Counted from the stretch's first letter, positions 16,049 through 25,216 are shown. The stretch is 64,000 bases of DNA from Glycomyces harbinensis (GCF_900101745.1 NZ_FNAD01000018.1:79906-143905), one strand, 5' to 3'. Notes: a model not told the origin generated them from the letters alone. A program made the numbers and translations.

Positions 16049-16915
16049 ATGCGCGAAGCCACTCCGAACCCGCAGGCCCCCACCCGCACCGCACCCGACG
16101 ACACGATCGTCCTCTTCGAACAGGCCAAACGCCTCGACCAGCGAGGCGCCTACTGGTTCGCCCGGGACCTCATGCCGCTGCTGGGGTTCCGCTCCTGGCA
16201 GCGGTTCAAGGACGCCGTCGACCGGGCCGCCGTCTCCTGCACGATCGCCGACGGCGACTCCGCCGCTGAGTTCGCGCCGGTCCCCGGCACTCGCCCGGAC
16301 TACCGCCTGACCAGGTACGCGGCCGGCCTCATCGCCATGAACGGCGACGCCCGCGACCCGCTCATCGCCGCCGCCCAGACCTACTTCGTCGTCAAGGCCC
16401 CCGAGGTCGACGTCCTCGAAGCGCTCGACGAGATCGAGGTCGCCCGCAAGTACCTCGCGGCCCTCGAAGCCAAGCGGGAGCTGCAGAGCAAGGTCGCCGA
16501 CCTCACGCCGTCCGCCGCCTCCTGGGAGGTCCTCGCCTCCGGCCGGGGCGACTTCTCGGTGTCCGACGCCGCGAAGATCCTCTCCCGCGACCCGTCCATC
16601 CAGATCGGACAGAACCGCCTCTTCAGCGCCCTCGCCTCCTACTCCTGGGCCTACCGGCAGCAGGGCGACCACGGCTGGCGCGCCTACCAGTCCGCCGTGA
16701 ACGCCGGCTGGCTCTCCGAGCTCCCGCAGTCCCACTCGCACCCCAGGAGCGGGAAGCGCGTGCTCGACCCGCCCCAGCTGCGCGTGACCGCCAAGGGACT
16801 CGGGGAACTGCGCCGCCGCCTCGGCGGCGGCAAGGACGCCGCGCTGGCGGGCATCGACGACGCCAACACGCCGCTGGTCGGCACCGTGATGAACCGCGCC
16901 GAAGACCGGCGCTGA
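16049..16915 (+). CDS. Phage-type antirepressor with KilAC domain
   Basis: 288 residues. Residues ~20-120 resemble the N-terminal domain of DinD/BRO-type antirepressors (YWFARDLMPLLGFRSWQRFKD, then DYRLTRYAAGLIAMNGD). Residues ~152-258 are a KilAC/ANT-like C-terminal domain (LTPSAASWEVLASGRGDFSV, ending in LRVTAKGLGELRRRL), used in prophages to block repressors or bind DNA. The ATG at 16049 has ACGGAG six bases upstream; a further in-frame ATG at 15977 lacks a site. No integrase, capsid or repressor gene is nearby, so it is an orphan: either a domesticated regulator or a remnant. Its position 1 kb after the HEPN-NACHT gene is suggestive of a mobile patch. Confidence 0.78.
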   Translation: MREATPNPQAPTRTAPDDTIVLFEQAKRLDQRGAYWFARDLMPLLGFRSWQRFKDAVDRAAVSCTIADGDSAAEFAPVPGTRPDYRLTRYAAGLIAMNGDARDPLIAAAQTYFVVKAPEVDVLEALDEIEVARKYLAALEAKRELQSKVADLTPSAASWEVLASGRGDFSVSDAAKILSRDPSIQIGQNRLFSALASYSWAYRQQGDHGWRAYQSAVNAGWLSELPQSHSHPRSGKRVLDPPQLRVTAKGLGELRRRLGGGKDAALAGIDDANTPLVGTVMNRAEDRR

Positions 16916-16921
16916 ACGCCG

Positions 16922-16948
16922 CGGCGGTCCCGGCCGCCGGGACCGCCG
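16922..16948 (+). terminator. Hairpin after the antirepressor gene
   Basis: CGGCGGTCCCGG (16922-16933) pairs perfectly with CCGGGACCGCCG (16937-16948) around a three-base loop, seven bases after the stop. Confidence 0.6.
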
Positions 16949-17070
16949 AAGAGGGCGCCATCGCCCTGCGAAGCCACCTGCCCGAGCGGGCGGCCGGGGC
17001 CGCCCTCGGCTCCCAGACCTCGCCGCGCGCAGGACAGCGCAGTCCCCGTCTTACCGGACCGCGGCGACAA

Positions 17071-17103
17071 GAGCGGGCGGCCTCCCCAGGAGGCCGCCCG
17101 CTC
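17071..17103 (-). terminator. Hairpin ending the rhamnose-type ABC operon
   Basis: GAGCGGGCGGCCTCC (17071-17085) and GGAGGCCGCCCGCTC (17089-17103) are perfect 15-base arms around a CCA loop. It lies 18 bases beyond the stop of the binding-protein gene. Confidence 0.65.
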
Positions 17104-17120
17104 GGGCGCTTTCTCGACCG

Positions 17121-18188
17121 CTAGAAGTCGAAGTCGCCGATGTTGTCGGCGTTGAACCGCGTCGGCGGGCCCAGCGTCACGACGCCGTCCGCTCCCACGG
17201 TGTACTCGCCCAGGTCCCCGGCGGTGAACGTCTCGCCCTCGGCGCCGGTGATGATGCCCGACGCGGCGGCCGCGCCCGTGTAGGCGGCCAGCTCGCCCAG
17301 CGCGGTCGGGTCCCACAGCGCGAACTCGGTCACCGTGCCGTCGGTGACGAACTCCCGCATCTGGTTCGGCGTCCCGAGCCCGGTCAGCGCGACCTCGCCC
17401 TTGTACTCCGAACCCGACAGGTACCTCGCCGCGGCCGCGATCCCCACCGTCGTCGGCGAGATGATCGCCGACAGGTCCGGGTGCGCCTGGAGCAGGCCCT
17501 GCGTCTCCGAGAACGACTTCTCGTCCTCGTCGTCGCCGTACACGACGTCGACCAGCTCGATGTCGGCGTACGACGGGTTGGACTCCAGCTCGGACTCGAT
17601 CACGTCGATCCACGCGTTCTGGTTGGTGGCGTTGGCCGTCGCCGACAGGATCGCCACCTCGCCGTCGCCGCCGATCTGCCCGGCGGCCATCTCCAGCAGC
17701 GCGAGGCCGACCTCGTCGCTGTTGACCTGCGACACGAACAGGTCCCTGCACGCCGGGTCCACATCGGAGTCGAAGGTGACCACGACGCTCCCGCCCGCGC
17801 GGGCCTGGTCCAGCGACGAGCACAGCGCGTTGGGGTCGTTGGCGGACAGCAGGATCACGTCGGTCGCCTGCTGGCTGAGCGTGTCGATATAGCTGACCTG
17901 CGAGGACGCCGAGGCGTCCGACGGGCCCGTGTACTCGAACGTGCCCTCCAGCGCCGTCGCCGCGGCCTCGGCGCCGCTGCTGGAGGCGTCGAAGTACGGG
18001 TTGTTGACCGACTTGGGCAGCATCGCGATCGACAGGCCCGTCTGGAAGTCGGCGTTCGGGTCGGCGCTGGCGCCCTCGTCGGCGGGACCGGCGTCGTCCG
18101 CGTCGTCCCGAGTCGTGCCGCCGCAGGCGGCGACCAGGGCGAGGGCGAGGAGCGGTGCGGTGTAACGGAGGAGTCGGATGCGGGACAT
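17121..18188 (-). CDS. rhaS: Rhamnose-type ABC transporter substrate-binding lipoprotein
   Basis: 355 residues. A lipoprotein signal with lipobox LVAAC near residue 20 anchors it to the outer membrane face. The body is a periplasmic-binding-protein type 1 fold with features close to RhaS: SVNNPYFDA, SANDPNALCSSLDQAR, VVTFDSDVDPACRDLFV, NQNAWIDVIESEL, and SPTTVGIAAAARYL followed by GLGTPNQMREFV. It binds the sugar (probably L-rhamnose) and delivers it to the two permeases upstream in the operon. Start chosen at ATG 18188 with GAAAGG seven bases upstream. It is the last gene of the four-gene operon. Naming rests on remembered similarity to rhizobial RhaS. Confidence 0.8.
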   Translation of the reverse strand: MSRIRLLRYTAPLLALALVAACGGTTRDDADDAGPADEGASADPNADFQTGLSIAMLPKSVNNPYFDASSSGAEAAATALEGTFEYTGPSDASASSQVSYIDTLSQQATDVILLSANDPNALCSSLDQARAGGSVVVTFDSDVDPACRDLFVSQVNSDEVGLALLEMAAGQIGGDGEVAILSATANATNQNAWIDVIESELESNPSYADIELVDVVYGDDEDEKSFSETQGLLQAHPDLSAIISPTTVGIAAAARYLSGSEYKGEVALTGLGTPNQMREFVTDGTVTEFALWDPTALGELAAYTGAAAASGIITGAEGETFTAGDLGEYTVGADGVVTLGPPTRFNADNIGDFDF

Positions 18189-18199
18189 GGCGGAACCTT

Positions 18200-19210
18200 T
18201 CATGCGGTGCGGCGTCGGCGTCGGTGGAGGGCGCCGCGAACGGCACTGGCGGCGTTCGGGGCGAGGACGGCGGCGATGAGGAGCGAGCCGGTCACGACCG
18301 TGAGCGCCTCGGTCGAGACGTGCGCCAGCCGGAGCGCGTTCTGCAGGGACACCAGGAGCACGACCGCGGCGAGCACGCCCGGCAGCGCCCCCTTGCCGCC
18401 GAAGATCGACACGCCGCCGAGCAGGACCACGGCGATGACGGTGAGCTCCAGGCCGTACGCGTTGTCGGCGCGAGCCGAGGAGTACCTGAGCGTCCACAGC
18501 ACGCCGACCAGCCCGGCCATCGCGCCCGAGGTGACGTAGAGCCAGAACTTCAAGCGCCCCACCGCGATCCCGGTGTAGGCGGCCGCGATCGGGTTGGCGC
18601 CCGCCGCGTAGACCGACCGGCCGATCGGCGTGGCGTGCAGGACCAGGCCGAACACGATCGCGAGCACGGCCATCGGCGCCAGCACGTTCGGGACGGCGCC
18701 CTCCCCGATGTTCCCGAGCGTCCAGCCGGTGAACAGCCGCGGCCAGTCCGCGACGGCCGTGTCGCCCAGCAGCACGTAGGCGAGCCCGCGGTAGAGCGCG
18801 AGCGTACCGATGGTGACCGCCAGCGACGGCAGTCCGAAACCGGTGATGAACAGGCCGTTCACCGCCCCGAGCACCGCGCCCAGGAGCACCGCCAGCGGCA
18901 TGATCGCCTCCAGCGTCATGCCGGCGTTCCACATGACGCCCATGGCCGCGCTGGTCAACCCGACGGTGCTCGCCACCGACAGGTCGATCTCGCCGGTCGT
19001 CACGATGAGCGTCATCGCCAAGGCCAGCAACAGGATCGGAGCGAGGTCCAGGATGATGTACCCCGCGTTGCGTGCCGTCCCGAAGTGCTCGACGGTCTGC
19101 GCGGCGACGACGAGGAACACCAGCGTCACGCCGATGATCGCGGCGTCCCACGTGGTCGCGGCGCGCAGCAGGGCCGAATCGCGGCGCCGGGCCGGAGCTT
19201 CAGTCGACAT
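18200..19210 (-). CDS. rhaQ: Sugar ABC transporter permease (RhaQ-like)
   Basis: 336-residue membrane protein of the RbsC/BPD-transporter-2 family with about nine or ten helices. Typical marks are TGEIDLSVAS in the first half (the conserved 'G.IDLSvgs' loop) and GGVSIFGGKG in the second. It forms the channel with the neighbouring permease. Its start overlaps the upstream permease stop by 11 bases, so expression is coupled. It should import a deoxyhexose such as rhamnose, from the company of the RhaS-like protein. Confidence 0.85.
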   Translation of the reverse strand: MSTEAPARRRDSALLRAATTWDAAIIGVTLVFLVVAAQTVEHFGTARNAGYIILDLAPILLLALAMTLIVTTGEIDLSVASTVGLTSAAMGVMWNAGMTLEAIMPLAVLLGAVLGAVNGLFITGFGLPSLAVTIGTLALYRGLAYVLLGDTAVADWPRLFTGWTLGNIGEGAVPNVLAPMAVLAIVFGLVLHATPIGRSVYAAGANPIAAAYTGIAVGRLKFWLYVTSGAMAGLVGVLWTLRYSSARADNAYGLELTVIAVVLLGGVSIFGGKGALPGVLAAVVLLVSLQNALRLAHVSTEALTVVTGSLLIAAVLAPNAASAVRGALHRRRRRTA

Positions 19211-20219
19211 GGGACCCCTTCTGTCGCAGCGCACGCGCGGCCCGGATCGACACCAGCCGGTCGAGCGCGATCGCGGCGAGGATGAGCGCGCCGATGATGG
19301 CCTGCTGCCAGAACTGGTCGATGCGCAGCACCGGCAGGGCGTTGTTGATGACGGTGAGCAGCAGCGCCCCGAGCGCGGCGCCGAGCACCGTCCCCGAACC
19401 GCCGAAGATCGCGACGCCGCCCACGACCACGGCCGCGACCACGTTGAGCTCCATGCCGAACCCGGCCGAAGCGTCCACAGTGCCGAACCGCGCCGCGTAC
19501 AGCACCCCGCCCAGGCCGGCCAGCGATCCGGACAGCACGTAGGCGGTCATGAGCCGCCGCCCGGCCGGCAGCCCTGCGAGCCGGGCCGCCTCCGGGTTCG
19601 AACCGAGCGCGTACAGGTCACGCCCGGACCGGTACCGGCCCAGGTAGACCCCGACCAGCACGAGCACGAGGACCGCGACCGCGAACAGGTACGGGACGCC
19701 GAGCAGCCGCCCGTTGCCGAAGTCCAGGAAGGCGCGCGGCAGGTCCGAGGCGTTGATGCGCGAACCGCCCGCCAGGAAGTACACGACGCCGCGCAGCACG
19801 TACAGCGTGCCGAGCGTCGCCACCAGCGGCGGCACCTTGCCGAAGTGGACGATCACCCCGTTCAGCGCCCCGCACGCCGCGCCCACGGCGAGGCCGAGGA
19901 CCATCGCCGGACCCGTCGGCATGCCCGACTCGGCCAGCACGCTCGCGGTGACGTACGCCGACAGGCCCAGCACCGAACCCACCGACAGGTCGATGCCCCT
20001 CGTCAGCACCACCACCGTCATGCCGCACGCGAGCAGCACCGTGATCGCGGCGGCGAACAGCACGTCCCGCACCGACTGCCCGCCCAGGAACCGCGGGTTG
20101 ACCGCCGTCGTCACGGCCACCAGCGCCGTCAACGCGACGAGCAGCCCCAGTGCCCGGAACCGCAGCACGAGATCCAAAGCGGTCGAACCGGTCCGGGCCT
20201 TCACACCGACGGCGCTCAC
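19200..20219 (-). CDS. rhaP: Sugar ABC transporter permease (RhaP-like)
   Basis: 339-residue RbsC-family permease. It carries [17 protein letters not shown] and [15 protein letters not shown], the two conserved loops that contact the ATPase. Around nine helices are visible. The start is the GTG at 20219, which overlaps the TGA of the ATPase gene by four bases (GTGA), so translation is coupled. It pairs with the downstream RhaQ-like permease as a heterodimer. Confidence 0.85.
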   Translation of the reverse strand: MSAVGVKARTGSTALDLVLRFRALGLLVALTALVAVTTAVNPRFLGGQSVRDVLFAAAITVLLACGMTVVVLTRGIDLSVGSVLGLSAYVTASVLAESGMPTGPAMVLGLAVGAACGALNGVIVHFGKVPPLVATLGTLYVLRGVVYFLAGGSRINASDLPRAFLDFGNGRLLGVPYLFAVAVLVLVLVGVYLGRYRSGRDLYALGSNPEAARLAGLPAGRRLMTAYVLSGSLAGLGGVLYAARFGTVDASAGFGMELNVVAAVVVGGVAIFGGSGTVLGAALGALLLTVINNALPVLRIDQFWQQAIIGALILAAIALDRLVSIRAARALRQKGSHVD

Positions 20220-21781
20220 GCGGCCGCCTCCTGACCCGTGGCGAGCCGCATCACGGACTCCTCGGTCGCCTCGGCGCGCGACAGCTCGCCGGCGATGCGC
20301 CCCTCGCGCATCACCAGGACCCGGTCCGCCATCCCGAGCACCTCCAGCAGCTCCGACGAGACCATGAGGACCGCGACCCCGTCGGCGGCCAGCGCCGACA
20401 GGAGCCGGTGCACCTCGGCCTTCGTCCCCACGTCGATGCCCCGCGTCGGCTCGTCCACGATGAGCACCTTCGGATTCGTCGCGAGCCACTTCGCGAGCAC
20501 GATCTTCTGCTGGTTCCCGCCCGAGAGCGTCCCGGCGGCGTCGGTGAGCCGCCCGTACTTCGCGTTCAGCCGCGCACCCCACTCGGCCGCCTCGCGCCGC
20601 TCCGCACCCCCGATCAGGAACCCGAAGCGCGACAGGCGACCGCGCCCCGGCAGCGTCGCGTTGCGCAGCACCGACAGGTCCAGCAGCAGGCCCTGCTGGC
20701 GGCGGTCCTCGGGCACCAGGGCGACCCCGGCGCGGATCGCGGCCCGCGGATCGCCCGAAGGGAGCTCGCGGCCGCCGACCCGCACGGTCCCGGCGTCCCG
20801 GTCCTCGACGCCGAACACGGCCTGTACGACCTCGCTGCGGCCCGCGCCCACCAGCCCGGCGAGGGCCACGATCTCCCCGGCCCGCACCTGGAAGCCGACG
20901 TCGCGGCACACGCCCGTGCGCGTCAGGCCCTCGACGTCGAGCACGACCTCGCCGGGTTCGACCTCCTGCTTGGGGAACATCGCCCCCAGATCGCGACCGA
21001 CCATGCGCCGCACCAGCTCCTCGACGCCGACGTCCGCGAGGAGGTCGGTGGAGACGTGGGCGCCGTCGCGCATCACCGTGACGCGCTGGCACAGCGCCTC
21101 GACCTCGTTGAAGCGGTGGGAGATGAACAGGACGGCCGCGCCGCCGGCATCGGCATCACTGCCGGAATCGCCGTCGCGCAGGGCCCGGACCACGCCGAAC
21201 AGGCGTTCGACCTCGACGCCGGAGAGCGCGGCGGTGGGCTCGTCCATCACGAGCACGCGCGCGTCCAGCGAGATGGCCTTGGCGATCTCGACGAGCTGCT
21301 GGTCGGCGATCGACAGGCCCTTGGCCGGCCGGTCGGGGTCCATCGGGACGCCGAGCCGCGCGAACAGCGCCGCGGCCCTGCGGTTCATGGCCGCCCGGTC
21401 GATGAATCCGAAGCGGCCCTTGGGCTGGCGGCCGATGAAGAGGTTCTCGGCGACGGTGAGATCGCCGAACAGCGCTGGCTCCTGGTAGATCACGGCGATC
21501 CCGGCGGCCATGGCCGCCGCCGTGTCGCTGAAGCGCACCGGCTCGCCGTCGAGCTCGATCGATCCGGCGTCGGGCCGGTACAGCCCGGCGAGGATCTTGA
21601 TGAGCGTCGATTTCCCGGCGCCGTTCTCGCCGACGAGCGCATGGGCCTCACCGGCGTAGAGGTCCAGGCGCGCGCCGCTCAGGGCCTGGACGGCGCCGAA
21701 GGACTTGCTCAACGCGCGGAGGGAGACGACCGGGACGGGTTGGGGCGGAACGGAGTCGGGGTGACGGGCGAGAGCGGACAC
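20216..21781 (-). CDS. rhaT: Sugar ABC transporter ATPase with two nucleotide-binding domains
   Basis: 521-residue RbsA/MglA-type ATPase. Domain 1 has Walker [10 protein letters not shown] at about residue 45 and VMDEPTAAL. Domain 2 has a degenerate Walker A ([10 protein letters not shown]) as usual, signature LSGGNQQK and Walker [15 protein letters not shown]. It energises the two downstream permeases. GTG at 21781 is chosen, with GGGGGC five bases upstream; an upstream ATG (21826) lies across the TGAATCGTTTCA operator and is unlikely to be used. It is the first gene of a four-gene operon divergent from the GH64 gene. Confidence 0.88.
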   Translation of the reverse strand: MSALARHPDSVPPQPVPVVSLRALSKSFGAVQALSGARLDLYAGEAHALVGENGAGKSTLIKILAGLYRPDAGSIELDGEPVRFSDTAAAMAAGIAVIYQEPALFGDLTVAENLFIGRQPKGRFGFIDRAAMNRRAAALFARLGVPMDPDRPAKGLSIADQQLVEIAKAISLDARVLVMDEPTAALSGVEVERLFGVVRALRDGDSGSDADAGGAAVLFISHRFNEVEALCQRVTVMRDGAHVSTDLLADVGVEELVRRMVGRDLGAMFPKQEVEPGEVVLDVEGLTRTGVCRDVGFQVRAGEIVALAGLVGAGRSEVVQAVFGVEDRDAGTVRVGGRELPSGDPRAAIRAGVALVPEDRRQQGLLLDLSVLRNATLPGRGRLSRFGFLIGGAERREAAEWGARLNAKYGRLTDAAGTLSGGNQQKIVLAKWLATNPKVLIVDEPTRGIDVGTKAEVHRLLSALAADGVAVLMVSSELLEVLGMADRVLVMREGRIAGELSRAEATEESVMRLATGQEAAA

Positions 21782-21797
21782 TGAGCCCCCAGTCAAC

Positions 21798-21809
21798 TGA
21801 ATCGTTTCA
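21798..21809. promoter_or_regulatory. LacI-type operator at the rha-type operon
   Basis: TGAATCGTTTCA (reverse TGAAACGATTCA) is a near-perfect palindrome with a central CG, as LacI-family proteins recognise. It lies 17 bases upstream of the ATPase start. It fits the TGAAWCGWTTCA style reported for LacI-type rhamnose regulators, but the cognate regulator is not in the window. Confidence 0.5.
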
Positions 21810-21881
21810 ATACATCGATCTAACAAGCACTGTACAAACCCGGTGCGGTCCGGGTCAAGCCCTGTTGTCGGATGCGTACAC

Positions 21882-21893
21882 GCAAGCGCTTGC
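21882..21893. promoter_or_regulatory. Second palindrome in the divergent rhaT/GH64 region
   Basis: GCAAGCGCTTGC is a perfect 12-base palindrome. A half-related GTGAGCGCTTATG follows at 21903-21915. The AGCGCT core is typical of CebR-like and other LacI operators in actinomycetes. It is nearer to the GH64 gene than the TGAATCGTTTCA site, and may serve that gene separately. Confidence 0.4.
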
Positions 21894-21999
21894 AGCGCAT
21901 ACGGTGAGCGCTTATGTACGATATTGCCCCTTTAATCTTTAAATAAACCATGCTAATCTCGGCCGAATTCCTCAAGGTCGCACCATTTGGAGGTATTCC

Positions 22000-23220
22000 A
22001 TGGTTTCGCGCAGAGCGATGATCACCCTGACCGCCGCCGCCGGCGCGGTCGCCGCGAGCTCCCCCTGGTGGCGCTCGTTCGGCGTCCCGGACGCCTCGGC
22101 CGCACCGACCACTTGCGAGCTCGCGCTCGTGAACGACACCGACACCAACGCCGTCAACGCCTACGTCACCGGGCGCGAGTTCGGGACCGACCGCATGATG
22201 CTCCTGCGGGCCGGGCAGGGCCCGTACTACATCGAGGAGCCCGGGGGACCGAACACCCCGCTCCCGGTCGACGCCGCGATCCCGCTCGGCGCCCCCGGCG
22301 CCGCCCCGGTCGTGGTCACGCTGCCGCGCATGTACGGCGCGCGCGTCTACTTCGTCCGCGAGTCGAAGCTGGAGTTCTTCGTCAACCCCGGGCCGGCGCT
22401 CGTCGAGCCCGCGCTGCACAACGAGGCCGACGCCAACTTCGGCAAGATCGTCTCGTTCTGCGAGTTCACCTTCAACGACGTGCAGCTGTTCGCGAACGTC
22501 AGCTACGTCGACCTCGTGACCGCCCTCCCGATCGGGATGCGGCTGCAAGGGGACGGCGACCACTCGGTGGCCCCGCTGCCGGCGAGCGCGGTCGAGGCCA
22601 TCGCGGCCGACCTCGAGGCCCAGCAGGCCGAGGACGGCTACCCGTGGGGCGACCTGGTGATGCACGGCGACTCCGGCATCCTGCGCGTCATGTCCCCGCA
22701 GAACATCATGGCCCCCCATGTTGGCCAGCCGGACATGCCCTTCGCCGACTACTGGAACGGCTACGCCGACCAGGTGTGGGAGAAGTACCGCGGCACCGAC
22801 CTGCGCATCGACCTCCAGGGCGGGCGCGGGGTGCTCACCGGCCGCGTCAACGGCGACAACCTCGTCTTCGACGACGGCTCGACGTTCGCCAAGCCCGGGT
22901 CCTGGGACGTCTTCACCTGCAACCACGGGCCGTTCGCGAACGTCCCCACCGACAACGACGCGAAGAAGGCCGCCCTGGCGCGCCTCGCGGCGGCGTTCAA
23001 CCGCAGCACCGTCCACAGCCACGCCGACCAGCCGAACGGGCCCGGCGTCGCCGACTTCTACACCAATCCCGTCACCAACCACTACGCCCGTGCGGTGCAC
23101 GCGAACTCGCCGATCGGGTACGCCTTCCCGTACGACGACGTGACGCCGGACGGCATCCCGGACCAGTCCGGTGTCGCCTTCGACGGCAACCCGAGCAGGT
23201 GGACGCTCACGGTCACGTGA
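22000..23220 (+). CDS. Secreted GH64 beta-1,3-glucanase
   Basis: 406 residues. A twin-arginine-type signal (VSRRAMITL followed by a hydrophobic stretch, cleavage near DASA at 34) precedes a glycoside hydrolase family 64 domain. That family has a thaumatin-like fold and releases laminaripentaose from beta-1,3-glucan. E155 in FCEFTF and D171 in SYVDL have the 16-residue spacing of the catalytic Glu/Asp pair in the Streptomyces matensis enzyme. PWGDLVMHGDSGILRVMSP and a C-terminal NHYARAVHANSPIGYAFPYDDV are family-like. There is no extra binding module. A strong GGAGG site lies seven bases before ATG. Target: fungal wall or storage glucan outside the cell. Confidence 0.88.
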   Translation: MVSRRAMITLTAAAGAVAASSPWWRSFGVPDASAAPTTCELALVNDTDTNAVNAYVTGREFGTDRMMLLRAGQGPYYIEEPGGPNTPLPVDAAIPLGAPGAAPVVVTLPRMYGARVYFVRESKLEFFVNPGPALVEPALHNEADANFGKIVSFCEFTFNDVQLFANVSYVDLVTALPIGMRLQGDGDHSVAPLPASAVEAIAADLEAQQAEDGYPWGDLVMHGDSGILRVMSPQNIMAPHVGQPDMPFADYWNGYADQVWEKYRGTDLRIDLQGGRGVLTGRVNGDNLVFDDGSTFAKPGSWDVFTCNHGPFANVPTDNDAKKAALARLAAAFNRSTVHSHADQPNGPGVADFYTNPVTNHYARAVHANSPIGYAFPYDDVTPDGIPDQSGVAFDGNPSRWTLTVT

Positions 23221-23235
23221 GAGAGCGCTCCCTGA

Positions 23236-23278
23236 CATGAATTCGGGCCGCATCTCGGCAATGCGGCCCGAATTCATG
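23236..23278 (+). terminator. 18-bp perfect hairpin after the GH64 gene
   Basis: CATGAATTCGGGCCGCAT (23236-23253) and its exact reverse complement (23261-23278) flank a seven-base loop. It starts 16 bases after the stop. No T-run follows. Confidence 0.65.
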
Positions 23279-23330
23279 CGCTATACACCGATCGATCACT
23301 GGTTATATCGATCACGAGGTAATCCATTCA

Positions 23331-23372
23331 CTCTTGGGGTTGCGGGCGCCGCGGCGCCCGCAACCCCAAGAG
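23331..23372 (-). terminator. 20-bp perfect hairpin before the BNR/ricin gene end
   Basis: CTCTTGGGGTTGCGGGCGCC (23331-23350) pairs with its exact reverse complement at 23353-23372 with a two-base nominal loop. It lies 24 bases beyond the stop of the convergent BNR/ricin gene, and together with the preceding hairpin separates the two convergent genes. Confidence 0.65.
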
Positions 23373-23395
23373 ATCGACAGGACTGAAGACTCCTC

Positions 23396-25063
23396 TCAGG
23401 ACGGCACGTTCCAGACCTGCGTCCACAGGCCGTTGCAGTCGTAGATCTGGAGCTTCGTCCCGTCCGCGGTGCCCCCGGCCGAGATGTCCAGGCACCGGCC
23501 CGACTGCGGGTTCAGCAGCGACCCGTTCGCCTGCGGGGTCCACACCTGCGCCCCCGAGCCGTTGCACTCCCACAGCTGCACCGGCGTGCCGTTCGCCGTG
23601 CCCTGCGCGTCCACGTCGAGGCACTTGCCGAACGACCGGAGCGAACCGTCCGCGTACCGCGACCAGTCCTGGCCCGAGGCGATCCCGCACGCGTAGATCT
23701 GCGCCCGGTTCCCGTTCGCCGCGCTGTTCGTGTCCACGTCCAGGCACTTGCCCGTCTGCGGGTTCACCACCGCGCCCGTCGCGCCCGGCAGCGTGCCGAT
23801 GCCGAACCGGACCTCGCACTGGTTGTTCTGCCCCAGCCAGGTCGCCGCCAGGTACAGGAAGCTCGTGCCGTTCTCGCGTGGGATCGCCGGCGTCGAATAG
23901 CCCGGGCACGAGGGCACGCCGCTCGCGTAACCGCCCGTGGGATTCACGGTGACCGGCGCGGTCGCCTCGAACCAGTCGCCCGCACCGAGGTTCCGGTTCG
24001 CGAACAGGACCGTGCCCGACTCCTCCAGCACGGTCTTGTTCCCGGTCGGCCCCGCGACCACGCGCTGGCCGGAGATGAGCAGCGTCCCGTTGGGGCCGCC
24101 GCCGGGAGACCATGAGACGTAAGGGGTGTGGAGGAGTTCGCGGTCGTCCGAGGTCTGCACGAGGGTGCCGCGGTCGCCCGCCGCGCCCCAGTTCAGGCCG
24201 TCCTCGCTGAACTTGATGTAGACCTCGCACGCGTGGTCGGCGTTGGTCGCGTCCCGGCACAGCTCGTAGCTCATGACGAAGCGCCCGTCGGGGAGCTCGG
24301 CGAAGGTCTGCATGCCCGGGCGCAGCAGGTTGTCGGCGGGGAAGACCACGTCGTCCTGGATGCCCGAGCTCCAGCTCGCGCCGCCGTTCGTCGACGTGTA
24401 GTGCGCGATCTTCTGGTTGTTGGTGGCGCCGCCCGAGGGCCGCTCGTCGGAGATGAAGCACGCCAGCGTGTTGTTGTCGGCCACCAGGAACGTCGGCTCC
24501 CAGATGCCCTGGCCCCACGAGTTCGGCTGGCCCGAGGTCTGGGTGCAGTTCGACAGGTACGACCAGGTGTAGCCGCCGTCGGTGCTCTTGAAGACCTCGA
24601 CCTTCTGCGCGGTGTAGTCGCCGACGTCCCAGGCGGTCCCGGCGGCGAGCAGGTCGCCCGCGTTGAGCCCGTTGATGTTCCGCGGCACCTCGAAGAGCGT
24701 GGGGGCCTCGAGGTCCCAGCCGGCGGTGTTCGAGCCGATCTGGCTGATCTGGCTCCAGCTCTGGCCGCCGTTGGTGCTGCGGTAGATCGGGAGCGTGGTC
24801 GGGGCGTTGTGGCCGCCCTTGGCGAACGTGGCGAGCATCGTCTCGTTCGCCGAGCCGTCGTGCTCGAGGCCGATGGCGCGCGGGTAGCCGGCGGTGCCGC
24901 TGGGGAACGTGGAGAGGTTGGGGGAGTAGAGGACCGTGCCCGGATACGCGGCCTCTGCCGGGGCCGCGACGAGCGCCTGCGCGCCGGCCGCGGCCAGCAC
25001 CGCGGCCGCGAGGAGCGCGGCCCAGCGCCGCGCCTTGGCGGTCCACTGTCTTGTCACCGTCAT
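23396..25063 (-). CDS. Secreted BNR beta-propeller hydrolase (GH93/sialidase-like) with ricin-B lectin domain
   Basis: 555 residues. Signal peptide to about residue 38 (APAEA-AY). Residues ~40-425 form a six-bladed propeller of the sialidase superfamily, with Asp-box style repeats (RSTNGGQSW, KSTDGGYTW, TSTNGGASW, FSEDGLNW). The GYPRAIGLEHDG and LLRPGMQTFAELPDGRFV segments recall GH93 exo-arabinanases, which release arabinobiose; sialidase-type activity is the alternative. Residues ~430-555 are a ricin-B-type trefoil with three Q-x-W motifs (QDW, QVW, QVW) and paired cysteines for galactose- or arabinose-type binding. A good GGAGG precedes ATG 25063. Two copies of the LacI operator lie upstream, so it belongs to the regulon of 25217-31542. 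Confidence 0.75.
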   Translation of the reverse strand: MTVTRQWTAKARRWAALLAAAVLAAAGAQALVAAPAEAAYPGTVLYSPNLSTFPSGTAGYPRAIGLEHDGSANETMLATFAKGGHNAPTTLPIYRSTNGGQSWSQISQIGSNTAGWDLEAPTLFEVPRNINGLNAGDLLAAGTAWDVGDYTAQKVEVFKSTDGGYTWSYLSNCTQTSGQPNSWGQGIWEPTFLVADNNTLACFISDERPSGGATNNQKIAHYTSTNGGASWSSGIQDDVVFPADNLLRPGMQTFAELPDGRFVMSYELCRDATNADHACEVYIKFSEDGLNWGAAGDRGTLVQTSDDRELLHTPYVSWSPGGGPNGTLLISGQRVVAGPTGNKTVLEESGTVLFANRNLGAGDWFEATAPVTVNPTGGYASGVPSCPGYSTPAIPRENGTSFLYLAATWLGQNNQCEVRFGIGTLPGATGAVVNPQTGKCLDVDTNSAANGNRAQIYACGIASGQDWSRYADGSLRSFGKCLDVDAQGTANGTPVQLWECNGSGAQVWTPQANGSLLNPQSGRCLDISAGGTADGTKLQIYDCNGLWTQVWNVPS

Positions 25064-25098
25064 GGGGGTTGCCTCCTGTGGAGATGGGCGCCTGCGGC

Positions 25099-25115
25099 TT
25101 TGCAGACGTTGCAAA
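25099..25115. promoter_or_regulatory. LacI operator copy A (TTTGCAGACGTTGCAAA)
   Basis: 17-base palindrome with arms TTTGC/GCAAA around an ACGT-containing centre, 36 bases upstream of the BNR/ricin start. It is the same motif as three further copies in this locus and is the probable binding site of the LacI protein encoded at 25217-26239. Confidence 0.75.
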
Positions 25116-25129
25116 CACCATCTCAGTAA

Positions 25130-25146
25130 TTTGCCGACGTTGCAAG
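25130..25146. promoter_or_regulatory. LacI operator copy B (TTTGCCGACGTTGCAAG)
   Basis: Second copy, 31 bases from copy A (about three helical turns), in the same orientation. Two phased sites at one promoter suggest cooperative repression of the BNR/ricin gene. Confidence 0.7.
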
Positions 25147-25216
25147 AGGCTGTTTCGGGGGCAAATCGACCACGTGCCTGATCAAGGCGCGGCCGGATTC
25201 CGATCGGGACGGAGCC

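Noticed and set aside
21782..21826. ATG at 21826 as start of the RhaT-like ATPase
   Set aside because: The added residues do not look like ATPase sequence and span the TGAATCGTTTCA operator. GTG 21781 has a ribosome site.
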